A stretch of DNA of 64,000 bases from Terriglobia bacterium (GTDB lineage: Bacteria > Acidobacteriota > Terriglobia > Terriglobales > Acidobacteriaceae). The stretch lies in NCBI GenBank assembly GCA_020073665.1, contig JAIQEU010000003.1, positions 62,001-126,000 on the forward strand, written 5' to 3'. Numbering within the stretch: position 1 is the first letter of the stretch; each line of letters opens with the position of its first letter. The notes under the pieces were generated by a model. It did no database searches. It was not told the DNA's origin and worked only from the letters and a program-made list of their open reading frames with translations. Made by a program: the position numbers and the translations under genes. Shown in pieces: positions 43,777 through 53,554 of the stretch.

Positions 43777-45513
43777 ATGGTAGGTCCAGGTTATCGAAAT
43801 CTGTGCGCTTTTCTGCTCGTGGCCATCATCGGTTTAGGGTCTTCTGCCGCGGCGCAGGGGTCCAAGTCCGACAATTCTGATTCTACGGCTCCCGCAGCTT
43901 CCCAGGGGCAGGGAAGCGCTGACAGCCAGGATCCACTGAAGCGACCCATCAGCGACAAGCAAAGAAAAGAAAACGAAAAACGCTTCAAGCAGGAAGTCAG
44001 CGGCACCTACAAGAAGTGGCTCAATGAGGACGTGATCTACATCATCACCGACGAAGAGCGCGCCGCGTTCAAGCAGCTTTCCAACGATGAAGAGCGCGAC
44101 AACTTCATCGAGGCCTTCTGGCAGCGCCGCGATCCCACGCCCGATACTGTCGAGAACGAATATAAAGAAGAGCACTACCAGCGCATCGCCTACGCCAATG
44201 AACACTTCGCCTCCGGTGTCCCCGGCTGGAAGACCGATCGTGGCAAGATCTACATCATGTACGGGAAGCCGGATGAGATCGATGCTCACCCCTCGGGGGG
44301 ATCGTACGAGCGGCCGTTCGATGAGGGTGGCGGAGAGACTTCTACTTATCCCTTTGAGGACTGGCGCTACCGCTACATCGAAGGCATCGGGCAGGAAGTC
44401 ATGATCGAGTTCGTGGATCCCTGCATGTGTGGCGAGTATCACATGACGCTCGATCGCTCCGAGAAAGATGCGCTCCTGTACACCCCCAATGGAGGCCTGA
44501 CCCTGCAGGAGCAGTTGGGCCGTGCGAGCAAGGTCGACCGGTTTACCCACGGTGGCTTAGAAAAGTTGGGTCTCGGGCCAGGTCCGAACGACACCCAAGC
44601 TAAGGAGTTTGACCGCCTGGACCAGTTCTACAAACTGCAAAAGCCGCCGGCGGTGAAGTTCAAAGACCTGGAGGAAGTGGTCAGCCACAAGATCAACGTC
44701 AACCTGATGCCGTTCGACGTGCGTGCGGACTTCGTCAAGGTGACCAGCGACACCGTGCTGGTGCCGGTCACGGTGCAGGTGAAGAACCGCGATGTAACTT
44801 TCATCAACAAGGATGGGGTGCAGCGCGGCACGGTCAACATTTTTGGCCGGGTCACCACGCTTACGGGACGAATCGCGCAGACTTTCGAAGACACGGTTCA
44901 GGTGGATGTTCCTGCAGAACTGCTGCCCAAAGTAACGGAGAATGCCTCGGTGTACTGGAAGGCGCTTCCGTTGCGACCCGGCCGCTACCGTTTCGACGTT
45001 GTAGTGAAGGATGTAAACGGTGACCGTGTGGGCACCTGGAGTCGGGGCATACAGGTTCCGGAGTTTAACGACGACAAACTGGCGTCTTCTTCTCTGATCC
45101 TGGCTGACCAGATGGAACCCGTCGCAGCGAAAAATGTTGGCACCGGAAGTTTCGTGATCGGCACCACCAAGGTGCGTCCGCGCGTGGCGCCGTCCGACGG
45201 CAAGCCAATGGTGTTCAAACGTGGCCAGAAACTGAATCTCTGGATGCAGGTGTACAATCTCGGGGTCGACGAAAAGACCCACAAGCCTTCGGCCACAGTG
45301 GAGTACGATGTGGTCAATGCAGCAACCAATAAGGCCGTGATTCATACCGTGGAATCGACGGACCAAATGGGAAATGTCGGCGACCAGATGACGCTGCAGA
45401 AGACGCTCTCGGCCGCCAATCTTGATCCGGGTACCTACCGTATCCAGATCAAGGTGAATGACAACGTTTCCAAGCAGATGGTGGATCCTTCGGCGATTTT
45501 CGCCGTCGAGTAG
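43777..45513 (+). CDS. GWxTD domain-containing exported protein
   Basis: 578 aa. Signal peptide about 8-27. After a Ser/Asp/Gln-rich linker, the GWxTD domain (about 68-240): YKKWLNEDVIYIITDEERAAF, RDNFIEAFWQRRDPTP, RIAYANEHFASGVPGWKTDRGKIYIMYGKPDEI. The GWKTD motif itself is at about 146-150. Beta-sandwich domains follow (about 300-578). The domain is known from Acidobacteriota and Bacteroidota-like lineages and its function is not settled. It has its own promoter, and a barrel protein follows 36 nt downstream. Confidence 0.9.
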   Translation: MVGPGYRNLCAFLLVAIIGLGSSAAAQGSKSDNSDSTAPAASQGQGSADSQDPLKRPISDKQRKENEKRFKQEVSGTYKKWLNEDVIYIITDEERAAFKQLSNDEERDNFIEAFWQRRDPTPDTVENEYKEEHYQRIAYANEHFASGVPGWKTDRGKIYIMYGKPDEIDAHPSGGSYERPFDEGGGETSTYPFEDWRYRYIEGIGQEVMIEFVDPCMCGEYHMTLDRSEKDALLYTPNGGLTLQEQLGRASKVDRFTHGGLEKLGLGPGPNDTQAKEFDRLDQFYKLQKPPAVKFKDLEEVVSHKINVNLMPFDVRADFVKVTSDTVLVPVTVQVKNRDVTFINKDGVQRGTVNIFGRVTTLTGRIAQTFEDTVQVDVPAELLPKVTENASVYWKALPLRPGRYRFDVVVKDVNGDRVGTWSRGIQVPEFNDDKLASSSLILADQMEPVAAKNVGTGSFVIGTTKVRPRVAPSDGKPMVFKRGQKLNLWMQVYNLGVDEKTHKPSATVEYDVVNAATNKAVIHTVESTDQMGNVGDQMTLQKTLSAANLDPGTYRIQIKVNDNVSKQMVDPSAIFAVE

Positions 45514-45549
45514 CAGCCGCAGCTTGGTTGTGCATGAGGTGGCAGCGCT

Positions 45550-47238
45550 ATGGTGCGTAAGCTCGGGTTATTCGTGATCGCGCTGGTTCTGACGGTACCA
45601 GTGCAGGCTGCGGACCGGCCCGGTTCCATCGCGGGATACGTGCGCAGCGCCAGCGGTGTCCCCCAAATGGGCGCCATGGTCGAAGTGCTGGGTGCGGCGG
45701 TCCAGAACCTAAAAGTGTTCACCGACGCCAACGGCTTCTTCTCTGCCGGAGGGCTGTTGCCCGGCACCTACAGCATCAAAGTTTCGGCTCCTTCTTTCCT
45801 TCCGGCATGGCGTGAGCGGGTGGGACTGCGCGCCGGCGGTACGATCACGCTCAACGTCACCTTGAGTCGGCTGTTCGAGGCCATCCAGGTGGTCCCCATG
45901 CGCGGACCCGCGGAGGAAGACGACTGGAAGTGGGTGTTGCGTTCGGTTTCGAACCGTCCCATCCTGCGGGTGTTTGATGACGGTTCTGCCATCGCGATGG
46001 CAAAGGCGGACGGCGGTAGCGATCACGATCTGCGTGGTACCTTGTCGTTCCTGGCGGGCTCGGGGTCGGACGGCTACGGCGGCAACGCCGATATGAGCAC
46101 CGGGTTTTCGGTGCAGAAGTCGATCTTCGCTGCGGGGACCATGGCGGTGGGCGGCAACGTAGGCTACGGCAGCAACTCTCCTGCCGCCGTGCTGCGTGCC
46201 TCCTATGCCCACAAGCTGGCCAACGGTTCGGTGCCGCAAGTGGCCTTCACCATGCGTCGCCTGGCCTCGCCTGACGTGAACCTGCACAATGCCGCCTTGC
46301 AGGCGTTGGCCCTGACCACCTCCGACGACCTTACCCTGGGCGACGTCCTGGAACTGAAGTTCGGCAGCGAACTGCAAACCATCCAGTTCATGGGCCGGGT
46401 GAATGCTTTCCGGCCGTTTGGCTCGGCTGACCTGCATCTCACGCCCCACACCGTGGTGGAGTACAGCTATGCCACTTCGCAGCCGGATAGCCGCCTGGAC
46501 AAAGGCTTCGACTCGGCGCCGGCAGACCTGAGCGAGTCCGGGCCACATGTCAGCCTCGCTGGGTTCTCGCCCGCGATCGAGCGCTCACATCATCACGAAC
46601 TGTCGCTCTCGCAGAAGGTGGGCAAGAACAATTTGCAATTTGCGGTGTACTCCGACCAGGTATCGAATCCCGCACTGACCGGCGTAGGGGAACTCACCGC
46701 CGCGAGTGGGGAAGTGCTGCCTGACCTTTATTCCGGAACGTTCACCTACCGGGGATCCGAACTGGATACGCGTGGCCTGCGCGTGGTGTTGCAGCGACAG
46801 CTGAATTCCGACCTCACGGCCACCCTCGACTACGGCTACGGCGGCGTACTCGACCTGGCCAAAGAGGATGCCACCTTGCAGGATGCACGCGGGTGGATGG
46901 TGAAGAAAGATCGCCACACCGTCGCGGCTAAACTCAGCGGTACGCTGCCCTGCTCCAAGACCAACTGGATTGCTTCTTACCGCTGGATCAGCGGCCAGAG
47001 TCTGACCCCGGTGGATATGTTCAACTCCTCCGCCGGACGGGCCGATCCCTACCTGAACATCTTTATCCGGCAACCTATTCCCGGAACCCGGTTCCTGCAA
47101 ACCCACATGGACGCACTGGTCGATCTGCGCAACCTGCTGGCCCAGGGATACGTCCCGGTCATGGGCCAGGACGGCCACACCGTTTACCTGGTGCAGTCGG
47201 CGCGGGCCATCCGCGGCGGCGTAGCGTTTACCTTCTAG
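45550..47238 (+). CDS. Outer-membrane beta-barrel protein with carboxypeptidase-regulatory domain
   Basis: 562 aa. Signal peptide about 1-21, a carboxypeptidase-regulatory-like domain (about 25-112, GSIAGYVRSASGVPQMGAMV), then a barrel of alternating hydrophobic strands ending AFTF, the terminal Phe expected for BAM substrates. It lacks a TonB box and plug, so it is not a full TonB receptor. GAGGTGG precedes the ATG by 7 nt. The short distance to the GWxTD gene suggests one operon and a shared role at the outer membrane. Confidence 0.78.
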   Translation: MVRKLGLFVIALVLTVPVQAADRPGSIAGYVRSASGVPQMGAMVEVLGAAVQNLKVFTDANGFFSAGGLLPGTYSIKVSAPSFLPAWRERVGLRAGGTITLNVTLSRLFEAIQVVPMRGPAEEDDWKWVLRSVSNRPILRVFDDGSAIAMAKADGGSDHDLRGTLSFLAGSGSDGYGGNADMSTGFSVQKSIFAAGTMAVGGNVGYGSNSPAAVLRASYAHKLANGSVPQVAFTMRRLASPDVNLHNAALQALALTTSDDLTLGDVLELKFGSELQTIQFMGRVNAFRPFGSADLHLTPHTVVEYSYATSQPDSRLDKGFDSAPADLSESGPHVSLAGFSPAIERSHHHELSLSQKVGKNNLQFAVYSDQVSNPALTGVGELTAASGEVLPDLYSGTFTYRGSELDTRGLRVVLQRQLNSDLTATLDYGYGGVLDLAKEDATLQDARGWMVKKDRHTVAAKLSGTLPCSKTNWIASYRWISGQSLTPVDMFNSSAGRADPYLNIFIRQPIPGTRFLQTHMDALVDLRNLLAQGYVPVMGQDGHTVYLVQSARAIRGGVAFTF

Positions 47239-47334
47239 CGCAGCTTACAAACTCATTATGCGGTAGGTCTGGGGAAAGGCCCGACTTCAGTGGTGCCGTA
47301 GTGTCTGGCTGGAGAATTCTGCGCCCGGGCAGAA

Positions 47335-47607
47335 TTAGGCGCTGCGCGGCTGCCGCCAAGCGGTTCGGTCTGGCGGAGTGGGCCGTGGCTTCCGCGGGGC
47401 GGCCCCAAGAGGCGCGTCCGTCTTCGGATCGAAATGTGCTACCAGCACCCGGCCGGACGCGGCGGCAGGAAGCAGAACGCGGCTGGACCGCCCTAGCCTT
47501 AGTGCCGAGGCCACCGCGTCGCCTTGCTGAATCTCAGCGGCACCGCGCCGGTAGCGGCTGACCACCGCTTCCGCGCTTTCATCATCAAAAGCAATCCAAC
47601 GAACCAT
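47335..47607 (-). CDS. 90-aa conserved-looking hypothetical protein
   Basis: Starts MVRWIAFDDESAEAVVSRYRRGAAEI and ends in a basic Pro-rich tail. The region up to VAHFDPKTD looks structured (alpha-beta). I choose ATG 47607; residues upstream of it in the longer frame (Cys-rich, from 47670) look random. No recognised family. It converges on the barrel gene. Confidence 0.5.
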   Translation of the reverse strand: MVRWIAFDDESAEAVVSRYRRGAAEIQQGDAVASALRLGRSSRVLLPAAASGRVLVAHFDPKTDAPLGAAPRKPRPTPPDRTAWRQPRSA

Positions 47608-47918
47608 AGGGGCCCCGGCTGGCTGGCAACCTGGGAGGGTGGCCAATCCGCATATTCTACACGAGTTCACCGCTGCGTCGAGGCCGGTTTCGGATAAGTC
47701 AGGTGCTGATCTCCCGTTTTCTATTACGGCCGGCCTGGGTTACAATTCGCCTTCCCAATACTGAACAGTTCTGGAACAGCACAAAGAGTTTGTTCTTTGT
47801 TGTGACCCGGTCGCGGAGCTAAACTGCGTACCTACCGCAGAGAGTCAGGCAACGTGAACCGAATCGCAGGTGTAGCGATGCGGAGTTTCCATCAATTGGG
47901 ACAAAAAGGAGAACCGAT
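47608..47918 (+). promoter_or_regulatory. Leader region of the second Oar-type receptor
   Basis: About 310 nt without a gene. TACAAT at 47741-47746 is a candidate -10. A stem CACAAAGA/TCTTTG-TTGTG around 47778-47805 could form in the leader. AAGGAGA lies 7 nt before the ATG. No known riboswitch class is recognised. Confidence 0.35.
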
Positions 47919-50900
47919 ATGAGAGTGAGGATGATCCTCGCTTTTGTCATTTTGGCGGCAAGTTCGCTGCTGGCACAAACCTTTCGTGGAACCATTCTCG
48001 GGACGGTGACCGACGCGTCGGGCGCGGTGATTTCGGGCGCCAAGGTCACGGTTCGCAATGTGGCCACCGGGTTGGAACGGACGACCCAGACCAGCGCCGA
48101 CGGCAGCTACAGTGTCCCTGAATTGCCGTTGGGCACGTACACCGTGACCATTTCTCAATCAGGGTTCCAGACCTCAGTGACCACCGGTGTGGTGGTGGAT
48201 GTGGCCACCGAACGCCGGGTGGATGCTGCCCTTAAGACCGGCCAGGTGGAGCAGCGGGTTGAGGTCTCCGGTGAAGAACTGCCCCAGGTGGAGACCACCT
48301 CGGCCGAACTGGGCGGCACCCTGACCACCGAGGCCATCGCCAACATTCCGGTCAACGGACGCGACTATACCAAGCTGATCTACTTGAACCCGGGCGTCTC
48401 CGGGTCTCCCGACCAGATCAGTGATTCGCCGGGCTCGTTCGGTACCTTCTCCATGAACGGGTCGCGCGGCCGCGCCAATAACTTCCTGCTCGACGGCACC
48501 GACATGAACGACGGCTTCCGCAACGATCCCGCCATTAACGAGGCCGGAGTGTTCGGCGACCCGGCGACTATTCTCCCGATCGATGCCGTCGCCGAACTGC
48601 GCGTGCTTTCCAACTACGAGGCCGAATACGGACGCAACAGCGGCGCGGTAGTAAATATCGTGACCAAGAGCGGTACCAACCAGTTGCATGGATCACTGCT
48701 CGAGTACAACCGCACCAGTTCGATCGGCGGCGCCCGCAACTTCTTCAACACGGCGGGCTCGCAGGACCCGTTTCACAACAACCAGTTCGGCGGTTCGCTG
48801 GGCGGCCCGATCATAAAGGACAAGACCTTTTTTTATGTGGATTATGAGGGGCAGAGGGAATCGGGAGCGCAGTCGGGCACGAGTTGCGTACCTGATCCGC
48901 GCCAGATTGCTGCGGATCAACTGGCAATCGGAACCACAAACCAGGTGACTGCGGCGATTCTTGCTCGCAATCCGTGGCCCACACCCAACATCCCGGTAGT
49001 GTACGATCCGGCTACGATTCCGGGCTACGATACCGGGTGTCCTACGGGTCAGAATCTTGCCATCTCCACTCGTTTCAAAAACCGAGTGGACAGCCTCATT
49101 GCCAAGATCGACCACAATTTCAATACCAACAATCTGCTGACAGGGCGCTACTACTTTGGCGACAGCGACCAGAGTTTCCCCTTCGCACAGTTGGCGGGAG
49201 GACTTCTGCCCGGCTTCAACACCGTGACCCCGACGCGGGTGCAGCTGGTGTCGCTTTCATACGTAAAGGTAGTCAATGCGAATCAGGTCAACGAAGCGCG
49301 CTTGGGATGGAATCGGTTCGTCGAAGGTTTCTTCCCCGAGGACAGCAGCTTCAATCCGACGACGATCGGATTGCAGACGGGTGTTACTTCACCGTTCGAC
49401 TTCGGCCTACCGAAGATTTCGCTCGCGAATTTTTCAGTAATCGGTGCGACCAACTCTATCCCGAGGTCGCGCGTGGATTCCAACTGGCACTTCATTGACA
49501 ACTACTCGTGGAAGTGGGGCCGGAACGACATCAAGTTCGGTTATGAATTCCGCCGGACAACTATTCAGCTCATCCAGGACAATACTTTTCGGGGCAAGCT
49601 CAGCTTCCCCGACCTCACCTCATTCCTTCAGGGCTTGCCCGACGATGGCAAGCAGGTACAGGGAAATACCCTGCGTCACTCTCACGAGAACAATCACGGA
49701 TTCTATATTCAAGACAGCTTCCGCATGAATTCCCGGTTGACGTTCAATTTCGGCGTCCGCTGGGACTACTTCGGTGTAGTGGGCGAAAAGAACAATCTTT
49801 TTTACCGCCTGGATCCGGCGGCTGCGTTCAATGTGTCTCCAACGAACCAACTCTACGACAAGGATTACAACAACTTTGCCCCACGTCTCGCGTTTGCCTA
49901 CGACGTAACCGGCAAAGGACGGACGGTCGTCCGCGGCGGCTGGGGCCTGTTTTACGATGCCTTCGCGCAGGACATCTTCTTGGGTCACGTGCCTTACAAC
50001 TGCGCGTTTTGCCCGGGACCTGCGTACATCGGTGTAGGGCCAGCAGCGATCGGGGCTGCGGGGCTTTTCGGTGGCGCACTCGACCCGAATACTCCAGTGT
50101 TTTCGGGATTCTCTCCCCTGAGTGACTTTTTCGCGGCGGACCCACATATCCGCACGCCCTACACCCAGAATTTCAACCTCAACTTCCAGCAGCAGGTGGG
50201 CAAGGCGGTCTTCCAGATTGGTTATGTTGGGGCGAGGGGAACCAAGCTGTTCCGCTTCCGAGACATCAACCAGCCGAGCCAAGCGCAGATCACCGCGTCC
50301 GATTTGGCGGACGGGGTGACGAGCTACGGCGTGCCACGAACGGTCTACCCCGCTCTGTTCTACGTTAACCAGGCAGAATCCACGGCTAGCTCCACCTATC
50401 ACTCGTTGCAAACGAGCTTCCGGATGAATGGCTGGCATGGGCTAACTTCGGCGGTGAACTTCGTCTGGTCGCACTCGATCGACAATGCCAGTGACAGTGA
50501 AGACTTTATTCCCAACGCAGCCCAACCCAACAACAGCCTGTTGCCGGCCTTGGAGCGCGGCAATTCCAACTTCGATATCCGGCGGCGCTTCACCTGGAAC
50601 TTCGGATACCAACTTCCTAAGATGGGTGGCGACTGGTCCAAGTTGAAGAACGGTTGGGGCTTCGATGGTGTGCTGAATCTGCAGGACGGTCAGCCCTTCC
50701 AACTTAACTACAACTTCGAGGGCGACTACTCGGGAGCCAGCGAGGGATTTGACCGGCCGGATGTGGTTGGCCCCATTCGCTACGGCAGCGGCGCCAACAG
50801 CGTCGACCTTTCGGCCTTCCAGACGCCCTGCACGTTTGGAGCAATTTTTCCGTTCGATCCCAATACGATTGACGAATCGAATTGTCTCGCAGGCACTCGC

Positions 50901-51245
50901 CACTTCGGCAACCTGGGACGCAACTCGCTCAAAGGCCCCACCTTCAAAGAGCTCAATTTTTCCGTATTCAAGGACACGGCTCTCACCGAGCGCCTGAACA
51001 TGCAGATACGCGCCGAGTTCTTCAACCTATTCAATCACCCCAATTTTGCCAATCCGAATTTGCCGAACTTCATTACCGATCCGGCGACCAACGGGTTGGA
51101 CAGCCAGGGTCGCGGCGCACTCGTGCTAGGGACGGGCCATTCGTACCTGCCTCTTGCCGCCACCGGCGACGTGGGCATCGGCAACCCCTTCCTGGGCGGC
51201 GGTGGGCCACGCGGCGTGCAGTTCGCAGTCAAGTTCACGTTCTAA
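47919..51245 (+). CDS. Oar-like TonB-dependent outer-membrane receptor
   Basis: 1108 aa. Signal peptide about 1-20, carboxypeptidase-regulatory domain (about 22-105, GTILGTVTDASGAVISGA), plug with IPVNGRDYTKLIYLNPGVSG and LLDGTDMNDGF, then a large barrel ending FAVKFTF. Barrel blocks include DNYSWKWGRNDIKFGYEFRR, YIQDSFRMNSRLTFNFGVRWDYFG and FNLFNHPNFANPN. Same family as the 6581-10015 receptor, but clearly diverged in sequence. Probably monocistronic; a strong terminator follows. Confidence 0.9.
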   Translation: MRVRMILAFVILAASSLLAQTFRGTILGTVTDASGAVISGAKVTVRNVATGLERTTQTSADGSYSVPELPLGTYTVTISQSGFQTSVTTGVVVDVATERRVDAALKTGQVEQRVEVSGEELPQVETTSAELGGTLTTEAIANIPVNGRDYTKLIYLNPGVSGSPDQISDSPGSFGTFSMNGSRGRANNFLLDGTDMNDGFRNDPAINEAGVFGDPATILPIDAVAELRVLSNYEAEYGRNSGAVVNIVTKSGTNQLHGSLLEYNRTSSIGGARNFFNTAGSQDPFHNNQFGGSLGGPIIKDKTFFYVDYEGQRESGAQSGTSCVPDPRQIAADQLAIGTTNQVTAAILARNPWPTPNIPVVYDPATIPGYDTGCPTGQNLAISTRFKNRVDSLIAKIDHNFNTNNLLTGRYYFGDSDQSFPFAQLAGGLLPGFNTVTPTRVQLVSLSYVKVVNANQVNEARLGWNRFVEGFFPEDSSFNPTTIGLQTGVTSPFDFGLPKISLANFSVIGATNSIPRSRVDSNWHFIDNYSWKWGRNDIKFGYEFRRTTIQLIQDNTFRGKLSFPDLTSFLQGLPDDGKQVQGNTLRHSHENNHGFYIQDSFRMNSRLTFNFGVRWDYFGVVGEKNNLFYRLDPAAAFNVSPTNQLYDKDYNNFAPRLAFAYDVTGKGRTVVRGGWGLFYDAFAQDIFLGHVPYNCAFCPGPAYIGVGPAAIGAAGLFGGALDPNTPVFSGFSPLSDFFAADPHIRTPYTQNFNLNFQQQVGKAVFQIGYVGARGTKLFRFRDINQPSQAQITASDLADGVTSYGVPRTVYPALFYVNQAESTASSTYHSLQTSFRMNGWHGLTSAVNFVWSHSIDNASDSEDFIPNAAQPNNSLLPALERGNSNFDIRRRFTWNFGYQLPKMGGDWSKLKNGWGFDGVLNLQDGQPFQLNYNFEGDYSGASEGFDRPDVVGPIRYGSGANSVDLSAFQTPCTFGAIFPFDPNTIDESNCLAGTRHFGNLGRNSLKGPTFKELNFSVFKDTALTERLNMQIRAEFFNLFNHPNFANPNLPNFITDPATNGLDSQGRGALVLGTGHSYLPLAATGDVGIGNPFLGGGGPRGVQFAVKFTF

Positions 51246-51262
51246 GCAGATCTGGCATACAC

Positions 51263-51294
51263 AGGCTCCTCCCTTAGTCGGGAGGAGCCTTTTT
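51263..51294 (+). terminator. Rho-independent terminator of the second receptor gene
   Basis: Perfect 11-bp stem AGGCTCCTCCC / GGGAGGAGCCT with a 6-nt loop (TTAGTC) followed by five T, 18 nt after the stop. Confidence 0.95.
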
Positions 51295-51423
51295 GATTCG
51301 CCACCTGCCCCCTGCCACCCGCTCCCACCCCGGCAGCCGTATCCCTTAGGTCACTTGGGCCCATCCCCCGCCAGTGATAGATTCCGCAGCAGAACCCAAA
51401 ATCCCTATCTTGAGAGATTTCTG

Positions 51424-52875
51424 ATGCGCCGTTTTGCCTGCATCCTGCTGCTGGTCTGCTTGGCGTTTGCGATGCCCGCCTTCGCCCACCACATTAAGAC
51501 GGGTGCAACCAAGACCATGCCTCTGACTACTTCGTCGCCCAAGGCGCGCGACCTGTACGAGCGGGCGATGACTGACTACGAGAACCTCTACCTGGAGCGG
51601 GCCAACCTGGGCTGGCGGGCTGCCGCCGAAGCTGATCCCAATCTTGCCCTGGCATTTGCCTGGATCGCGTTCAACAGCCGCAATCCGGCCGAGGCCAGCG
51701 CCGCCCGCGAAAAGGCCAAAGCCTTGGCTGCCAAGGCATCGCCCGGTGAACAGCTCATGGTCCAGTGGATCACCAACGTGCAGGAGACCAAGTTCATTGC
51801 CGGCATCGCCGCCATGAACGACATGCTGGAGATGTATCCCAAAGACAAACGCCTGGCCTACCTGGTGGGAAACTGGTTGATGCTGGTGGGCGACTACGAA
51901 CGCGCCGGCAAACTGTTCGAACGCGCCCTGGCGCTCGACAAGAACTATCCCGCCGCGCTGAATGACCTGGCCTATGCCTACGCTCGCGACCGCCACTACA
52001 ACCAGGCATTTGACGCCATGCAGCGCTACATCGTGGTGCTGCCCAATCAACCCAATCCCCAGGATTCCTACGCCGAGATCCTGCGCATGTCGGGAAATTA
52101 CGAGGGAGCGCTCGAGCACTATCGGGCGGCCCTGAAAATCGATCCCGGCTTTGTTTCTTCCCAACTGGGACTGGCCGACACCTACGCGCTCATGGGTAAC
52201 CAGGCGCAGGCTCGGGCGGAGTACGACAAGGCCATCCAGAGTGCGAGCACCGACGCCGACCGGCTGGACTACGGGTTGCAGAAGGCCGCGACCTGGGCGC
52301 GCGAAGGCAATCTGGCGGAAGCAGACAAAGCTTTTCTGGCCGTGGCGGAGCGGGCCCATGCCTCGGGAATCGACCTCGAAGAAGCCCAGGCGCACCGCAG
52401 CATGAGCCTGTATCAGACCGATGACGCAGTTGCCCTCAAACACCTGGAAGCCGCCGAAGACGCTTTGAGCCACCAGGCAAATATTGCGCAGTCCGACAAG
52501 GATCAGGAATTGGCCCGCATCCTGCAATATCGGGCGGTGCGCGCATCCCACTCCGGTAATCAGGAGCTTGCCGACAAGACGTTGCACCAACTCGAGACCA
52601 TGGCCGGCAGCAGCCGCGACATGATCGTCCAGAGTTGTTACCACGGCGCGGCGGGGGCTCTGCTCGTGGCCAAGGAAAAATTTGCCGACGCCATTCCGCA
52701 CCTGGAAGAGGATCGCGATAATCCCTACTCGATGGCGCTACTGTCTCGCGCGTATTCGGAGACTGGCGCCAACGACAAGATGCACGAAATCGAAGCCCGG
52801 CTTCGCTCCACCAATGCTGCCACCATGGAACAGGCCATGGTCGTGCCCGCTGCCCGGGCCAAGCGGCCGGAGTGA
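51424..52875 (+). CDS. Secreted tetratricopeptide-repeat protein
   Basis: 483 aa from ATG 51424, where a clear signal peptide starts (MRRFACILLLVCLAFAMPAFAHH). About eight TPR units follow, with typical spacing of Gly/Ala/Tyr and Pro (RAGKLFERALALDKNYPAALNDLAYAYARD; GNYEGALEHYRAALKIDPGFVSSQLGLADTYALMG). No enzymatic domain. It should act as a periplasmic scaffold; the partner is unknown. The longer frame from 51154 lies over the terminator and is spurious. Confidence 0.85.
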   Translation: MRRFACILLLVCLAFAMPAFAHHIKTGATKTMPLTTSSPKARDLYERAMTDYENLYLERANLGWRAAAEADPNLALAFAWIAFNSRNPAEASAAREKAKALAAKASPGEQLMVQWITNVQETKFIAGIAAMNDMLEMYPKDKRLAYLVGNWLMLVGDYERAGKLFERALALDKNYPAALNDLAYAYARDRHYNQAFDAMQRYIVVLPNQPNPQDSYAEILRMSGNYEGALEHYRAALKIDPGFVSSQLGLADTYALMGNQAQARAEYDKAIQSASTDADRLDYGLQKAATWAREGNLAEADKAFLAVAERAHASGIDLEEAQAHRSMSLYQTDDAVALKHLEAAEDALSHQANIAQSDKDQELARILQYRAVRASHSGNQELADKTLHQLETMAGSSRDMIVQSCYHGAAGALLVAKEKFADAIPHLEEDRDNPYSMALLSRAYSETGANDKMHEIEARLRSTNAATMEQAMVVPAARAKRPE

Positions 52876-52999
52876 ATCGTGATCATCCATTTCGGGAGAA
52901 TCGATCCCAAATTGGAATCCCAGCTGGCAGTTCTCAGCTCTCAGTTCCCGAATCATCTTGCTGATAGCTGACATCTTTTTGTGATACCCTCTCTCTCCC

Positions 53000-53332
53000 A
53001 TGTCACCTCCTAAGCCCGAACGCCGCGCTCGACGGCGCATTCCCGCGAGCGTTCCAGTCGCGATCAAAGCCGGAGCGGGCGCGATCCACGCTTCGGGCCA
53101 GACCCGCGATCTCAGTACCAGCGGGATTTTTCTTTACACCGATTCCGAGATCGGGAAGGGAAGTGAGTTGGAGATCGTGCTGGTCCTGCCGCCGGAACTC
53201 ACTCGCGGTGAGAAAGGCTGGGTGTGCTGCCGGGCGTCGGTGGTACGCGTGGAAAAGGGCGGCGACGGCGGAGCTTTTGGCGTGGCGGCCAGCATCAAGA
53301 GCATCGAGATGCTGCCTGAAATCCCCGGTTGA
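53000..53332 (+). CDS. PilZ-domain protein
   Basis: 110 aa single PilZ domain. The N-terminal basic stretch RRARRRIPASVPV supplies the R-x-x-x-R half-motif and RDLSTSGIFL the D/N-x-S-x-x-G half-motif, so cyclic di-GMP binding is likely. Such stand-alone PilZ proteins act as effectors of motility, secretion or exopolysaccharide; the target is unknown here. TACCCT lies 9 nt before the ATG and there is no Shine-Dalgarno. Confidence 0.88.
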   Translation: MSPPKPERRARRRIPASVPVAIKAGAGAIHASGQTRDLSTSGIFLYTDSEIGKGSELEIVLVLPPELTRGEKGWVCCRASVVRVEKGGDGGAFGVAASIKSIEMLPEIPG

Positions 53333-53554
53333 TCAGCGATCCCCTCCAGCAATTGGCCGGCAATCGCCTATTTTGCACCATTTTCTGTGCAATTCTGCGT
53401 GGGTCAGCGGCGGCATTCAAGTCCTGGCAAAACCTGCCGATGGAATACTCAAAAAAAAGTAGTGCACATGCATCGAGGTTGGTGCAATAATGCTGGCCCT
53501 TGAATTGCTCTGGTTCAAGACAACAGAGAATATCGAACTCAGGTAGGTCCGGCC

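Noticed and set aside
53395-53440. A stretch resembling part of a c-di-GMP-I riboswitch (GGCAAAACC ... GCCGATGG) upstream of the 53555 gene
   Set aside because: The two matching pieces are only a few nucleotides apart, leaving no room for the P2/P3 helices and tetraloop; no terminator or fitting pairing is present.
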